Source: CAZFVY01 sp964522665 (lineage in GTDB: Bacteria > Verrucomicrobiota > Verrucomicrobiia > Limisphaerales > CAZFVY01). Taken from it: DNA of 64,000 nucleotides. The notes under the pieces are model-generated. The model worked only from the letters and a program-made list of their open reading frames with translations, searched no databases and had not been told where the DNA came from. This document shows, in pieces, positions 31,397 to 40,056 of the stretch. The stretch spans positions 1 to 64,000 of the forward strand of contig CAZFVY010000011.1 of assembly GCA_964522665.1 (NCBI GenBank), in the 5' to 3' direction. A program made the position numbers and the translations under genes. Every line of letters starts with the position of its first letter. Positions within the stretch are counted from its first letter, which is position 1.

Positions 31397-33586
31397 TTAG
31401 CGGGCGGCGGAATTCACCGGTGGTCGAGCGGTCGCCGCCTTGTCCAACGCGTCCAAGACAACGCCTGGGGTCAAAAGCGCGGGCAGGACCTGCGGCGCGG
31501 CGTTGGTGTCACTCGGATAGACTAGGACCAAAGGGACCCCGGCGCGGGCGAACTTTTTCAATTCGGCGGTAATAGCGTCGTTATAGTCCGTGTAATCGCC
31601 GATGAGCGCCAGCGCGTTGATCGTCTTAAGCTTGGCGCGGACGGAGGGGATTTCAATACTGGTGCGCGCGTTGACCTTGCAACTGAGACACCAGTCCGCG
31701 GTGAAATCGACGAAGACCGGCCGACCGGCCGCGCGCGCCTGAGCGACCGCTTCGGCGTTCCAAACTTCCCACGCGATGCCATCGGCGTCGCGATTGCGGG
31801 CGTCGCGAGACGCCGCCGCGGGCGGGGTCCGCCAATGCATGCCATCTTCAAGGGAGTAACCGTAGCTCACGGCAAGCAACAGGACGCACACGGCGCCCGC
31901 CAGCCCTCGGCGTTTGAAACCGCGCTGAATGAATTCGCCCCAAATCCAGGCGACGAGCGCCAGTGAGACGAGAAATAGGCCGAGCCAAAGAACCCCGTCT
32001 TTGCCGAAGCGCGCGGTGGCCAGCGTGAACAGCCAGATGGCGGTGGCCAGCATTGGGAAGCCCATCGCCACTTTGAATTTCTGCATCCATACCCCCGGCT
32101 TGGGCAGCAGTTTTAGCCACGCGGGATGCCAACTCAACACGACGTACGGGGCCGCGAGTCCGAGGCCGACGAATGAAAACATCAGGAGTATGATCGCGGG
32201 CGACTGGCTGAAAGCGAATCCGAGCGCGACCGCCAGGAAGGGAGCGGTGCAGGGGGTCGCCAGGACGGTCGCGAGAACGCCGTTAAAGAATGCGCCGGCG
32301 TTGCCTTCTTTGGCCGCCAACTCACCCGCGGCGTTCATGGCGCCACCGCCGAGCGTGACCTCGAAGACGCCGAACAGGTTCAACGCCACCAAGGTGACCA
32401 GAATCGTGATGCCGATCAGGAACTGAGGATTCTGAAACTGCATTCCCCAATTGGCGGTGCGGCCGGCTTGTTGAACGCCGATCACGATCGCCGCCAAGAC
32501 CCAGAACGAAACCAGGACTCCGAGGCCGTACATCAGGCCCAGTTTTCGCATCGTATGGCCGCTTCGTTTCGACTGGCTGACAAAGCTCAGGATTTTCAGC
32601 GCAATTACGGGCAGGACGCAGGGCATGATATTGAGAATCAAGCCGCCGAGAAACGCGAAGCCAAGCATCACCAAAAGAGAATTCGCCGCGGGGGCGGGTG
32701 AGTCTGGATTTGTTGGCGGTTGGGACGTTTCACCCGCTGTCGTGCCTTCGTTGCTGGCGATCATCAACGTGGCCTCCATCGCGGCGGTCGGTTGGTCGGA
32801 GCCGGGTTGTTCAATTAAAAGACCGGGCAACTGGGTCGGCCACGCTTTCGTGTCCGCAGGCTTTTTGATGAGCTTGCGGACGCGGACTTGGCCGGGTTCG
32901 GCCGGGATTAGATCGACGGCGGCTTGGACATCGTAGGGGTCGCCGCTGTAGGGAAAGAAGTCCGCCTCTTTCAGCGGCGCGGCGGTCGCCCACTGGATGA
33001 GCAGCGACCGGCTATCGCCCTTCGCGGGACCTTCCCACCACGCCCGCGCGGCGAGGCCGGATCGGGTCTGCGGTATTTTTTGTTCTCCCGCCCTGATCAA
33101 CTCGGCGTCGGGGCTTGGCTGCGAGACGGAACCCACTTCGAGGCTGGCCGCGACAGAGGCTTTGCCCGGGAGGCAGATATCTTTGCACTCCAGCCAGACG
33201 ACGGTTGCTTTGAGGTCCAATTTGCCCGGGGCGAGGTTGTTCGTCAGCTTGAGGGGGACCAGCAAAAGGACGTCGCCATAATAGACATAGGTGGTGATCC
33301 CGGACTCGGTCAGTTTTTGGGGGGCGGGCCAGCGAATTTCACCCGCCTCAACACCGGCCGGCAGCGACCATGCAATCGTGGTCGGCTGGCCGGAGTCGCC
33401 GCCAAAACGCCAGTAGGTATGCCAACCGAGGGGGGCTTTAAGCTCGACCGCGGCTAAGACCGTCTCGCCGGGGCGCGCCACCGCGGCGGCGACGAGGAGC
33501 CGGGTTTCAGATTTGCCCTCAGCGGCCTCGAGTGACGCCAACGGGAGCAATGCCAGCAAGACAAGTAAGCTGAACCGAGACTTCAT
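31397..33586 (-). CDS. dsbD: Thiol:disulfide interchange protein DsbD
   Basis: This 729-residue membrane protein has the three DsbD parts. A signal peptide precedes an N-terminal immunoglobulin-like domain with the Cys pair in WLECKDICLPGKA (about 130-142). A central transmembrane domain of about eight helices has the buried Cys motifs NIMPCVLPV and LATPCTAPFLAV. A C-terminal thioredoxin domain has VFVDFTADWCLSCKVN (CxxC, WCLSC). It carries electrons from cytosolic thioredoxin to periplasmic targets, including cytochrome c maturation proteins, which fits the heme and oxidase genes in the window. It is a single gene, transcribed away from livJ. Confidence 0.95.
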   Translation of the reverse strand: MKSRFSLLVLLALLPLASLEAAEGKSETRLLVAAAVARPGETVLAAVELKAPLGWHTYWRFGGDSGQPTTIAWSLPAGVEAGEIRWPAPQKLTESGITTYVYYGDVLLLVPLKLTNNLAPGKLDLKATVVWLECKDICLPGKASVAASLEVGSVSQPSPDAELIRAGEQKIPQTRSGLAARAWWEGPAKGDSRSLLIQWATAAPLKEADFFPYSGDPYDVQAAVDLIPAEPGQVRVRKLIKKPADTKAWPTQLPGLLIEQPGSDQPTAAMEATLMIASNEGTTAGETSQPPTNPDSPAPAANSLLVMLGFAFLGGLILNIMPCVLPVIALKILSFVSQSKRSGHTMRKLGLMYGLGVLVSFWVLAAIVIGVQQAGRTANWGMQFQNPQFLIGITILVTLVALNLFGVFEVTLGGGAMNAAGELAAKEGNAGAFFNGVLATVLATPCTAPFLAVALGFAFSQSPAIILLMFSFVGLGLAAPYVVLSWHPAWLKLLPKPGVWMQKFKVAMGFPMLATAIWLFTLATARFGKDGVLWLGLFLVSLALVAWIWGEFIQRGFKRRGLAGAVCVLLLAVSYGYSLEDGMHWRTPPAAASRDARNRDADGIAWEVWNAEAVAQARAAGRPVFVDFTADWCLSCKVNARTSIEIPSVRAKLKTINALALIGDYTDYNDAITAELKKFARAGVPLVLVYPSDTNAAPQVLPALLTPGVVLDALDKAATARPPVNSAAR

Positions 33587-33691
33587 GCTGGGAACATACC
33601 GCGACCGCGGCTGAATTTGAAACTAATTATCCGGCGAACCGGGCGAGTTTGTCCCTTGCGCGGCGCGGCGCCGCCCCGCTATGCTTGGCGC

Positions 33692-34858
33692 ATGAAAATC
33701 GGTATTCACGGCGGACGTTGGTGGGCGGGGTTGGGCCTGGCAATGACCCTGGTTTTATCGGGCTGTGGCAAGTCGGGCGGGGGAGGCGGCGCCAGTGAGG
33801 GCGAGTTCATTAAAGTAGGCGAGTACGCGTCGTTGACCGGCACCGAGGCATCCTTCGGCCAGTCGTCACACGAAGGCACCCAATTGGCCGTGGATGAAAT
33901 AAACGCAAGCGGCGGGTTGCTCGGCAAACAAATCAAATTGATCGTCGAAGACGACCAATCCAAAGCCGGCGAACCGGCGACGATTGTCCGCAAATTGATT
34001 TCGCGCGACAACGTCGTCGCGGTCCTTGGCGAGGTCGCCTCCGGGCGTTCGATGGAAGCGGGTCCGATCTGTCAGCAGGCGAAGATCCCGATGATCTCGC
34101 CCTCCTCGACGAATCCCAAAGTGACCGAGATCGGCGACTACATTTTCCGGGTCTGTTTCATTGATCCATTTCAGGGCAAGGTGATGGCGGCGTTCGCCAA
34201 GAACACGCTCAAGCTGAAGAAGCTCGCGATGTTGACTGACGTGAAATCCGCCTACAGCGTGGGCTTGGCGCAGTTTTTCAAGGAACAGTTCCTGCGGGAT
34301 GGCGGCACGTTGGTCGCCGAGGAGAAATACACTGGCGGAGACAAGGATTTCAGCGCGCAACTCACCGCGATCAAGGCGTCGAGTCCCGAGGGGATTTTCG
34401 TTCCCGGTTATTATACCGAAGCCGGGTTGATCTGTTTGTCGGCGCGCCGGCTCGGTCTGAACATCCCGATCTTTGGAGGCGATGGTTGGGAGTCGCCGAA
34501 GCTGATCGAAATCGGCGGGAAGGCCGTGGAGGGTACGTATTATTCGACCCATTATTCGCCGGAGGACGAGTCACCCGCGGTGCAGGGCTTCGTAAAAAAA
34601 TTCCGGGCGCGTTTCAAGGAAGTGCCGGACGCGATGGCGGCGCTCGGCTACGACTCGGCGATGGTGTTGGCTGACGCGATCAAACGGGCGAATTCGACGG
34701 AGGGTTCCAAGGTACGAGACGCCATCGCGGCAACCAAGGATTTTCAGGGCGTGACCACGAAAACGACCATTGACGCGAACCGCAACGCCACCAAACCGGC
34801 GGTCATCATCACGGTCAAAGACGGCCAGTTCAAATACGTGGATAAGGTGGCGCCATGA
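33692..34858 (+). CDS. livJ: Branched-chain amino acid ABC transporter substrate-binding protein
   Basis: This protein of about 388 residues starts at ATG 33692, 25 codons into the open frame. The lipoprotein signal ends LVLSGCGKSGGGGG, with Cys as lipid anchor and a glycine spacer. The mature domain is the periplasmic-binding fold of the Leu/Ile/Val family: VGEYASLTGTEASFGQSSHEGTQLAVDEINASGGLLGKQIKLIVEDDQSK, GEVASGRSMEAGPICQQAKIPMISPSSTNPKVTEIGDYIFRVCFIDPFQG and VKSAYSVGLAQFFKEQF. It likely binds branched-chain amino acids or related acids. The permease gene follows 62 bases after it. It opens the liv operon. Confidence 0.92.
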   Translation: MKIGIHGGRWWAGLGLAMTLVLSGCGKSGGGGGASEGEFIKVGEYASLTGTEASFGQSSHEGTQLAVDEINASGGLLGKQIKLIVEDDQSKAGEPATIVRKLISRDNVVAVLGEVASGRSMEAGPICQQAKIPMISPSSTNPKVTEIGDYIFRVCFIDPFQGKVMAAFAKNTLKLKKLAMLTDVKSAYSVGLAQFFKEQFLRDGGTLVAEEKYTGGDKDFSAQLTAIKASSPEGIFVPGYYTEAGLICLSARRLGLNIPIFGGDGWESPKLIEIGGKAVEGTYYSTHYSPEDESPAVQGFVKKFRARFKEVPDAMAALGYDSAMVLADAIKRANSTEGSKVRDAIAATKDFQGVTTKTTIDANRNATKPAVIITVKDGQFKYVDKVAP

Positions 34859-34920
34859 CCGGCCGGGGGAACTGCGGAATTGGCTGCGAATTTGCCGACT
34901 AGGCCGCCGGGAAACGTGAA

Positions 34921-35826
34921 TTGAGAGAATTTCTTCAACAACTGATCAACGGCCTGTCGCTTGGTTCGATCTTTGCCCTGATCGCGCTGGGCTACACGAT
35001 GGTGTATGGGGTGCTGCGCTTCATCAATTTTGCCCACGGTGACGTCTTCATGGTCGGGGCGTTCGCCGGGTACTACCTGGCGCCGCTAGTCGGCAAGTTT
35101 TTCACATGGCCCTCACTGCCGGGCGGCTTGCTGGTGCTGCTGATCTCGATGTTAATTTGCGCGATCCTGGGGATCGTCATTGAGAAGCTGGCTTATCGTC
35201 CCTTGCGGCAACGGCCGAAGCTTACCGTGCTCATCACGGCGATCGGCGTTTCGCTTTTCCTGGAGTATGCCGGGCAGAAGTTCTTCGGCGCGAACCCGCA
35301 GAAATTTCCGGAGTTGATCCCGAACCGGGAAATGCAGTTTTTTGGCGAGTTGGTCATCACGACCAATCAGATTCTCGTCTTGGGCGTCACGATCCTGCTG
35401 TTGACCGCGCTCCGTTTCATCGTGATGAAAACGCGCATGGGATTGGCGATGCGGGCGCTGTCGTTCAACGCGGAGGCGGCCTCGCTGATGGGGGTTGATA
35501 TCGATGGAGTGATCTCGTTCACGTTCGGTTTGGGTTCGGCGTTGGCGGCGGCCGGCGGAATCCTTTACGCGCTGAACTACCCGTCGATTGATCCGCTCAT
35601 GGGCATTCTGCCCGGCTTGAAGGCGTTCGTCGCCGCGGTGCTGGGCGGCATTGGCAATCTGCCGGGAGCAGCGTTGGGTGGCGTGCTTTTGGGGACGCTG
35701 GAAACATTGGTGTCGGGCTACATCTCCTCGACCTATCGGGACGCGATTGCGTTCACGGTTCTGATTTTGATTCTGCTCTTTAAACCGTCCGGGCTGCTGG
35801 GCAAGGCGGAGATCGAAAAGGTCTGA
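34921..35826 (+). CDS. livH: Branched-chain amino acid ABC transporter permease LivH
   Basis: This 301-residue inner-membrane permease has about eight helices. It starts with TTG at 34921 and reads LREFLQQLINGLSLGSIFALIALGYTMVYGVLRFINFAHGDVFMVGAF, the LivH start signature. The loop RPLRQRPKLTVLITAIGVSLFLEY and the end GNLPGAALGGVLLGTLETLVSGYISSTYRDAIAFTVLILILLFKPSGLLG are also typical. It ends two bases before livM begins. With LivM it forms the membrane channel of the transporter. Confidence 0.95.
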   Translation: MREFLQQLINGLSLGSIFALIALGYTMVYGVLRFINFAHGDVFMVGAFAGYYLAPLVGKFFTWPSLPGGLLVLLISMLICAILGIVIEKLAYRPLRQRPKLTVLITAIGVSLFLEYAGQKFFGANPQKFPELIPNREMQFFGELVITTNQILVLGVTILLLTALRFIVMKTRMGLAMRALSFNAEAASLMGVDIDGVISFTFGLGSALAAAGGILYALNYPSIDPLMGILPGLKAFVAAVLGGIGNLPGAALGGVLLGTLETLVSGYISSTYRDAIAFTVLILILLFKPSGLLGKAEIEKV

Positions 35827-35828
35827 AG

Positions 35829-36821
35829 ATGAAGCGGCCCCAACTGATCCTGCTGGCGGCCGCGGTGGTCAGCTTCTTGATTTCAGCGGTTTCGTCGAAG
35901 ATCAACCCGTACTTTCTGGACGTCATCATCGGTATTGGGATCAATATCATTTTGGCGGTCAGCCTCAATTTGATTAATGGATACGCCGGGCAATTCTCGT
36001 TGGGACACGCCGGATTTATGGCAATCGGCGCCTACACCGCCGCGGCGATCACGACTTTTCTCGGGCCGCGATTGCTACCCATGCTTGGTGGCTCCGCCAG
36101 TCCCGTGGCGGCGGCGCTGCTATTTCTTTTCGCGTTGGGCAGCGGCGGCGCGGCGGCGGGATTGGCTGGCTTCGTGGTGGGCGTGCCTTGCCTTCGGCTC
36201 AAGGGCGATTATTTGGCGATTGCGACGCTTGGCTTTGGGGAAATCATCCGGGTTATTCTGCAAAACATGGATTCCGTGGGAGCATCGCGCGGGTTTAGCG
36301 TCTCGTTGCCGTACACGACGTTTTTCTGGACCTTTATGCTGGCCTCGGTGACGACCTATGTCGTTTATACGCTCGTGCATTCGACGTACGGCCGCGGATT
36401 CCTGGCGGTGCAGGACGATGAGATCGCCGCGGAGGCGATGGGGATCAACACGACGCGATACAAAGTGACGGCGTTCGTCATTGGTTCGTTTTTCGCCGGG
36501 GTCGCGGGCGGCCTCTACGCCCACTTCAAGATGTTTCTCGTGCCGGAGGGTTTCAATTTCATGAAATCGATTGAAATCGTCGTCATGGTCATCCTGGGCG
36601 GAATGGGCCACATGGTCGGCGTGATCATCGCGGCGATTGTGTTGACGTTGCTGCCGGAGTTTTTGCGGTCGGTGTCAGAATATCGGATGATCATCTATTC
36701 GCTGTTGTTGATCGTGCTCATGTTGACTTGCCCACAGGGAATGTCCCAGATTTGGGTCCGCCTGGCCGGTTCTTGGAAGCGGAATAAGGCGGTCCCGCCG
36801 GGAGCGACCCCCAAACCTTGA
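35829..36821 (+). CDS. livM: Branched-chain amino acid ABC transporter permease LivM
   Basis: This 330-residue permease has about nine helices. Signature parts are INIILAVSLNLINGYAGQFSLGHAGFMAIGAYTAA, LRLKGDYLAIATLGFGEIIRVILQNMD, STYGRGFLAVQDDEIAAEAMGINTTRYKVTAFVIGSFFAGVAGGLYAHF and VMVILGGMGHMVGVIIAAIVLTLLPEFLR, all conserved in LivM. It partners with LivH and precedes livG by 12 bases. The C-terminal tail is short and polar (RNKAVPPGATPKP). Confidence 0.95.
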   Translation: MKRPQLILLAAAVVSFLISAVSSKINPYFLDVIIGIGINIILAVSLNLINGYAGQFSLGHAGFMAIGAYTAAAITTFLGPRLLPMLGGSASPVAAALLFLFALGSGGAAAGLAGFVVGVPCLRLKGDYLAIATLGFGEIIRVILQNMDSVGASRGFSVSLPYTTFFWTFMLASVTTYVVYTLVHSTYGRGFLAVQDDEIAAEAMGINTTRYKVTAFVIGSFFAGVAGGLYAHFKMFLVPEGFNFMKSIEIVVMVILGGMGHMVGVIIAAIVLTLLPEFLRSVSEYRMIIYSLLLIVLMLTCPQGMSQIWVRLAGSWKRNKAVPPGATPKP

Positions 36822-36833
36822 ACCGCGCGCGCG

Positions 36834-37643
36834 ATGCCTGCCAACGAACCTTCCTCCGCGCTGCTTCGCCTCGATAAATGCACGATTCGTTTCGGGGGAT
36901 TGACGGCGGTATCGGAGTTGGACCTGGCGATCGGGCCGCGCGAATTGATCGGCTTAATCGGTCCGAACGGCGCCGGCAAGACGACCGTGTTCAACATGAT
37001 CACTGGCGTCTATCAGCCCACCAGCGGCGTGATCCGGTTCTCGGGTGAACCGACCGCGGGCTGCCGGCCTTATGAAATTACCGGGCGCGGAATTGCTCGC
37101 ACTTTCCAAAACATCCGCTTGTTTCCGTCGTTGAACGTTTTCGACAATGTCCGGGTCGCGTTTCAACTCCATCTCGAGGGCGGGGTGACGTCGGCGGTAT
37201 GGCGCGGGCGTGGCTTTCGCGAACGGGAGCGGGAGGTCGAGGCGCGGGTAATGGAAATCCTCGAGATTTTTCATTTGGGGCGCTTTCGGGACGCGCCCGC
37301 CAAAAGCCTGCCGTACGGCGACCAGCGGCGTTTGGAAATCGTTCGGGCCTTGGCGACGGGGCCGAAACTGTTGCTTTTGGACGAACCAGCCGCCGGGATG
37401 AACCCGACCGAAAAGGTCGAATTGGTCAAATTAATCCAATTCGTGCAGGAGAAGTTCCAGATCGCCGTGATGTTGGTCGAGCATGATATGAAGGTGGTTA
37501 TGGGCGTGTGCCAGCGGATCATCGTATTGGATTACGGAGTCAAGATCGCGGAAGGCTCGCCGACGGACGTCCGCTGCAACCCGAAGGTGATTGCCGCCTA
37601 TCTGGGCGACGGGCAGTTGAACATCGCTGGCGCCGGCGGTTAA
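36834..37643 (+). CDS. livG: Branched-chain amino acid ABC transporter ATP-binding protein LivG
   Basis: This 269-residue ATPase has Walker A GPNGAGKTTVF (near 45-55), the LivG-type RTFQNIRLFPSLNVFDNV segment, the signature variant LPYGDQRRLEIVRAL, Walker B LLLLDEPAAGMNPTEK and the H-loop VEHDMKVVMG. The end CNPKVIAAYLGDGQL is the LivG/LivF tail. It lies 12 bases after livM and 48 bases before livF. Motifs are complete, so it should hydrolyse ATP for the transporter. Confidence 0.95.
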   Translation: MPANEPSSALLRLDKCTIRFGGLTAVSELDLAIGPRELIGLIGPNGAGKTTVFNMITGVYQPTSGVIRFSGEPTAGCRPYEITGRGIARTFQNIRLFPSLNVFDNVRVAFQLHLEGGVTSAVWRGRGFREREREVEARVMEILEIFHLGRFRDAPAKSLPYGDQRRLEIVRALATGPKLLLLDEPAAGMNPTEKVELVKLIQFVQEKFQIAVMLVEHDMKVVMGVCQRIIVLDYGVKIAEGSPTDVRCNPKVIAAYLGDGQLNIAGAGG

Positions 37644-37691
37644 CCGAAGCACGAGTCAAGAATCGCCGAACCAAACGCGAACCAAAGCGCC

Positions 37692-38399
37692 ATGCTCGAA
37701 GTCAACAATCTGGCGGTCAATTACGGCGTCATTACGGCGCTGGACGGGATTTCGATTAAGGTCGAACGCGGCCAAATCGTGACGCTGATTGGCGCCAACG
37801 GCGCGGGCAAGACGACCACGCTCAAGACGATTTCAGGGCTTTTGAGGACTCGCGCCGGCAAGGTCGTCTATGACGGACAGGAGATTACCAACTTGCCGGC
37901 GCACCAAATCGTTCGCCGCGGTCTCTCGCAAGTACCCGAGGGGCGAATGATCTTCGCCAATCTGACCGTGCTCGAGAACTTGAAAATGGGCGCCTATTTG
38001 CAGAGAAATCATGGGGTGATTCAACGCGAGATGGAGTCGGTGTTCGCCATTTTCCCCCGCTTGAAAGAACGGGAGAAGCAAGTGGCCGGAACGCTCTCGG
38101 GCGGCGAGCAACAGATGCTGGCGATTGGCCGGGCGTTGATGAATCAACCGAAGTTCCTCATGCTGGACGAGCCTTCGCTCGGCATCGCGCCGCTGCTGGT
38201 CAAGGCGATCTTCGAGAAAATAGTGGAGATTAATCGCCGCCACGGGATCACGATTCTGCTGGTCGAACAAAACGCCAACTTGGCGCTCGAAGTCTCGCAC
38301 TACGGTTACGTGCTCGAAACTGGACGGATCATCCTGCAAGGCAAGTCATCCGAATTGCGGCAAAGCCCGCAGGTCAAGAGCGCCTATTTGGGAGGGTGA
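37692..38399 (+). CDS. livF: Branched-chain amino acid ABC transporter ATP-binding protein LivF
   Basis: This 235-residue ATPase has Walker A GANGAGKTTTL (near 35-45), the LivF-specific GLSQVPEGRMIFANLTVLENLKMGAY, signature LSGGEQQMLAIGRALM, Walker B FLMLDEPSLGIAP and the H-loop VEQNANLALEVSHYGYVLETGRI. It ends YLGG. It closes the livJHMGF operon and works with LivG as the ATPase pair. The next gene is on the opposite strand. Confidence 0.95.
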   Translation: MLEVNNLAVNYGVITALDGISIKVERGQIVTLIGANGAGKTTTLKTISGLLRTRAGKVVYDGQEITNLPAHQIVRRGLSQVPEGRMIFANLTVLENLKMGAYLQRNHGVIQREMESVFAIFPRLKEREKQVAGTLSGGEQQMLAIGRALMNQPKFLMLDEPSLGIAPLLVKAIFEKIVEINRRHGITILLVEQNANLALEVSHYGYVLETGRIILQGKSSELRQSPQVKSAYLGG

Positions 38400-38418
38400 G
38401 GGCCGGGCGGGCGATCGC

Positions 38419-38841
38419 CTAGGTTCGGCCGGTCTTCGCCGGCAACATTTCTTGCTTTAACGGTCCCGGGAGCGCGGCGAATTCGGGGTCTTTGTGGACC
38501 AGCAAGGCATCCAGCCGAAGTGCGGACGCGACGACGAATGCGTCGGCTAGCGAAACTCGATGCGATGCTTTAATATCGGCCGCCGTCGAGCAAAGCGCAT
38601 CGTCGGTGTGGAGCCAGATAACGGGCAGCCGCTTCATGTCGGCGATCGTCGCGCGTGCGGCTTCCTCGCCAAAGTCGTAGTGGGTGATGTACTGAACCTC
38701 AGTAAGACTGACAAAACATCCAATCACATCGCTCTCCCGTCGGGCCGACTGTTCCAGGAGGTCTCTTATTCGAGGCGCGCCCGGCTCGGCCTGTAAAAAG
38801 GCGATGAACGCTGAAGTGTCGAACAGGAATCGATTAACCAT
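38419..38841 (-). CDS. PIN-domain toxin (VapC-like)
   Basis: This 140-residue protein begins MVNRFLFDTSAFIAFLQAEPG with the first acidic residue Asp8. Glu48 (SLTEVQY), Asp100 (SLADAFVVASALRL) and Asp118 (LVHKDPEF) complete the four-acid PIN ribonuclease pocket. The family cleaves RNA as the toxin of VapBC-type pairs. Its start overlaps the end of the upstream short gene by eight bases, the usual antitoxin-toxin layout. All catalytic residues are visible, so it should be active unless bound by its partner. Confidence 0.9.
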   Translation of the reverse strand: MVNRFLFDTSAFIAFLQAEPGAPRIRDLLEQSARRESDVIGCFVSLTEVQYITHYDFGEEAARATIADMKRLPVIWLHTDDALCSTAADIKASHRVSLADAFVVASALRLDALLVHKDPEFAALPGPLKQEMLPAKTGRT

Positions 38842-39103
38842 TTCGGCCGGGGCCTAGCCGGCGCAATTGCTCGTCTTCGCGAGCTCGGTCCCGCGAGCGC
38901 TCTTGGAGAAGCCGGGTCATTAAACTCCCGCCGGCGAACCGTCCATAGAGAGCATGGATCGCTTCCAAGTTTGCGCGTTCATCCGAAGTGCGCTCTTGTT
39001 GTGCGGCGGCAGGCGGGATGCCGAACCGTTGCCACACTTCTTCCAATTCGGCTGGCGCCAATCGGCCAAGTTCGGCGGCAAGACGTTCGGCGGTCGTGCT
39101 CAT
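38834..39103 (-). CDS. Putative antitoxin of the PIN-domain toxin
   Basis: This 89-residue protein (MSTTAERLAAELGRLAPAELEEVWQRFGIPPAAAQQERTS) is helical and charged, and lies directly before the PIN-domain gene with an eight-base overlap. It does not match the usual AbrB, Phd or RHH antitoxin folds in any way I can see. The tail RLLQERSRDRAREDEQLRRLGPG is highly charged and could be the toxin-binding end. Antitoxin function is inferred from position alone. Confidence 0.7.
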   Translation of the reverse strand: MSTTAERLAAELGRLAPAELEEVWQRFGIPPAAAQQERTSDERANLEAIHALYGRFAGGSLMTRLLQERSRDRAREDEQLRRLGPGRNG

Positions 39104-39335
39104 GGGAGAATCATAGGCCAGATTATTGTCTGGGTAAAGCGTTTGCGTGGCGCTGCTGCCTTAGCCGAGGTACCGAAGACCGGAGCCAAGATGTGCTTGT
39201 CGGCCAAGGTTCAATGCGCCGCGGACTGTCTCCATGCCCTGGCGCAATCGTCTGCAGACTGAGAAATTGCGCTGCTTCTTATTGGCCAGCGGACTGCGTG
39301 GTCGGCGAATTGGATGCCGGATTAGTCCTGAACCG

Positions 39336-40046
39336 CTATGCGGGGCGAATCAGGATTTCTTCAACGACCGCGCGGGGCGGGAGGTTGATGGCGAGCAGGA
39401 TGGTTTCCGCGACGTCTTCCGGTTGGAGCATTTTTTGCCGGGCTTCAGGCGGGGGCGGCGAGGGGCGCAAGTCGAGAATCGGGGTGTTGATGTCACCGGG
39501 GAAAATGGCGCAGGCGCGAATGCCGTTCGGCCTCTCTTCGGCGTTGATCGCCTGGGTCAAGCCGGTCATGCCGAATTTTGAGACGACGTAGGCGACGCCC
39601 GCTTTGGGGCTGGCCTGGCGGCCGGCCTCCGAGACGATGTTGACGATTGTGCCCGACTTTTGCGCGCGCATGATGGGCAGAAAAGCCTGCACGCAATAAT
39701 AGGCCCCGTGAAGGTTCGTATCGACGAGCCGGTGATAGTCGGTGGGGCTTAGGACCGCCAGGCTCCGCTTCGGGGTGTTGGTGCCAGCGGCGTTGACCAG
39801 CGCCTGGACGGAGCCGAAAACTTGCAGAACCTTCTTCGAGAGGCGCGTGACCGCGACGGCGTCGCCGATGTCGCCGGCGCACACCAGGACCTCTCCTTTT
39901 GGAAGCCCGGTTAAGGTTGCCGTTTCGCGCAACGCGGTGATGCGCCGGCCGACCAGGGCCAGGCGCCAGCCTTGTTTCGCCATCGCTACGGCGGTGGCGC
40001 GGCCGACGCCGCTTCCCGCCCCGGTGATTACCGCCGTTTTGTTCAT
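39336..40046 (-). CDS. SDR-family NAD(P)-dependent oxidoreductase
   Basis: This 236-residue Rossmann protein begins KTAVITGAGSGVGRATAVAMAKQGWRLALVGR (the GxxxGxG cofactor motif), has LVNAAGTNTP (NNAG-type motif), IVNIVSEAG with the catalytic Ser, and GVAYVVSKFGMTGLTQ with the Tyr-x3-Lys pair (YVVSK). It is a classical short-chain dehydrogenase with no sign of its substrate. It stands alone on the minus strand just before the two Gfo/Idh/MocA genes, 10 bases from the nearer one, so it may share a sugar or polyol pathway with them. Confidence 0.9.
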   Translation of the reverse strand: MNKTAVITGAGSGVGRATAVAMAKQGWRLALVGRRITALRETATLTGLPKGEVLVCAGDIGDAVAVTRLSKKVLQVFGSVQALVNAAGTNTPKRSLAVLSPTDYHRLVDTNLHGAYYCVQAFLPIMRAQKSGTIVNIVSEAGRQASPKAGVAYVVSKFGMTGLTQAINAEERPNGIRACAIFPGDINTPILDLRPSPPPPEARQKMLQPEDVAETILLAINLPPRAVVEEILIRPA

Positions 40047-40056
40047 TTGGGTTTAA

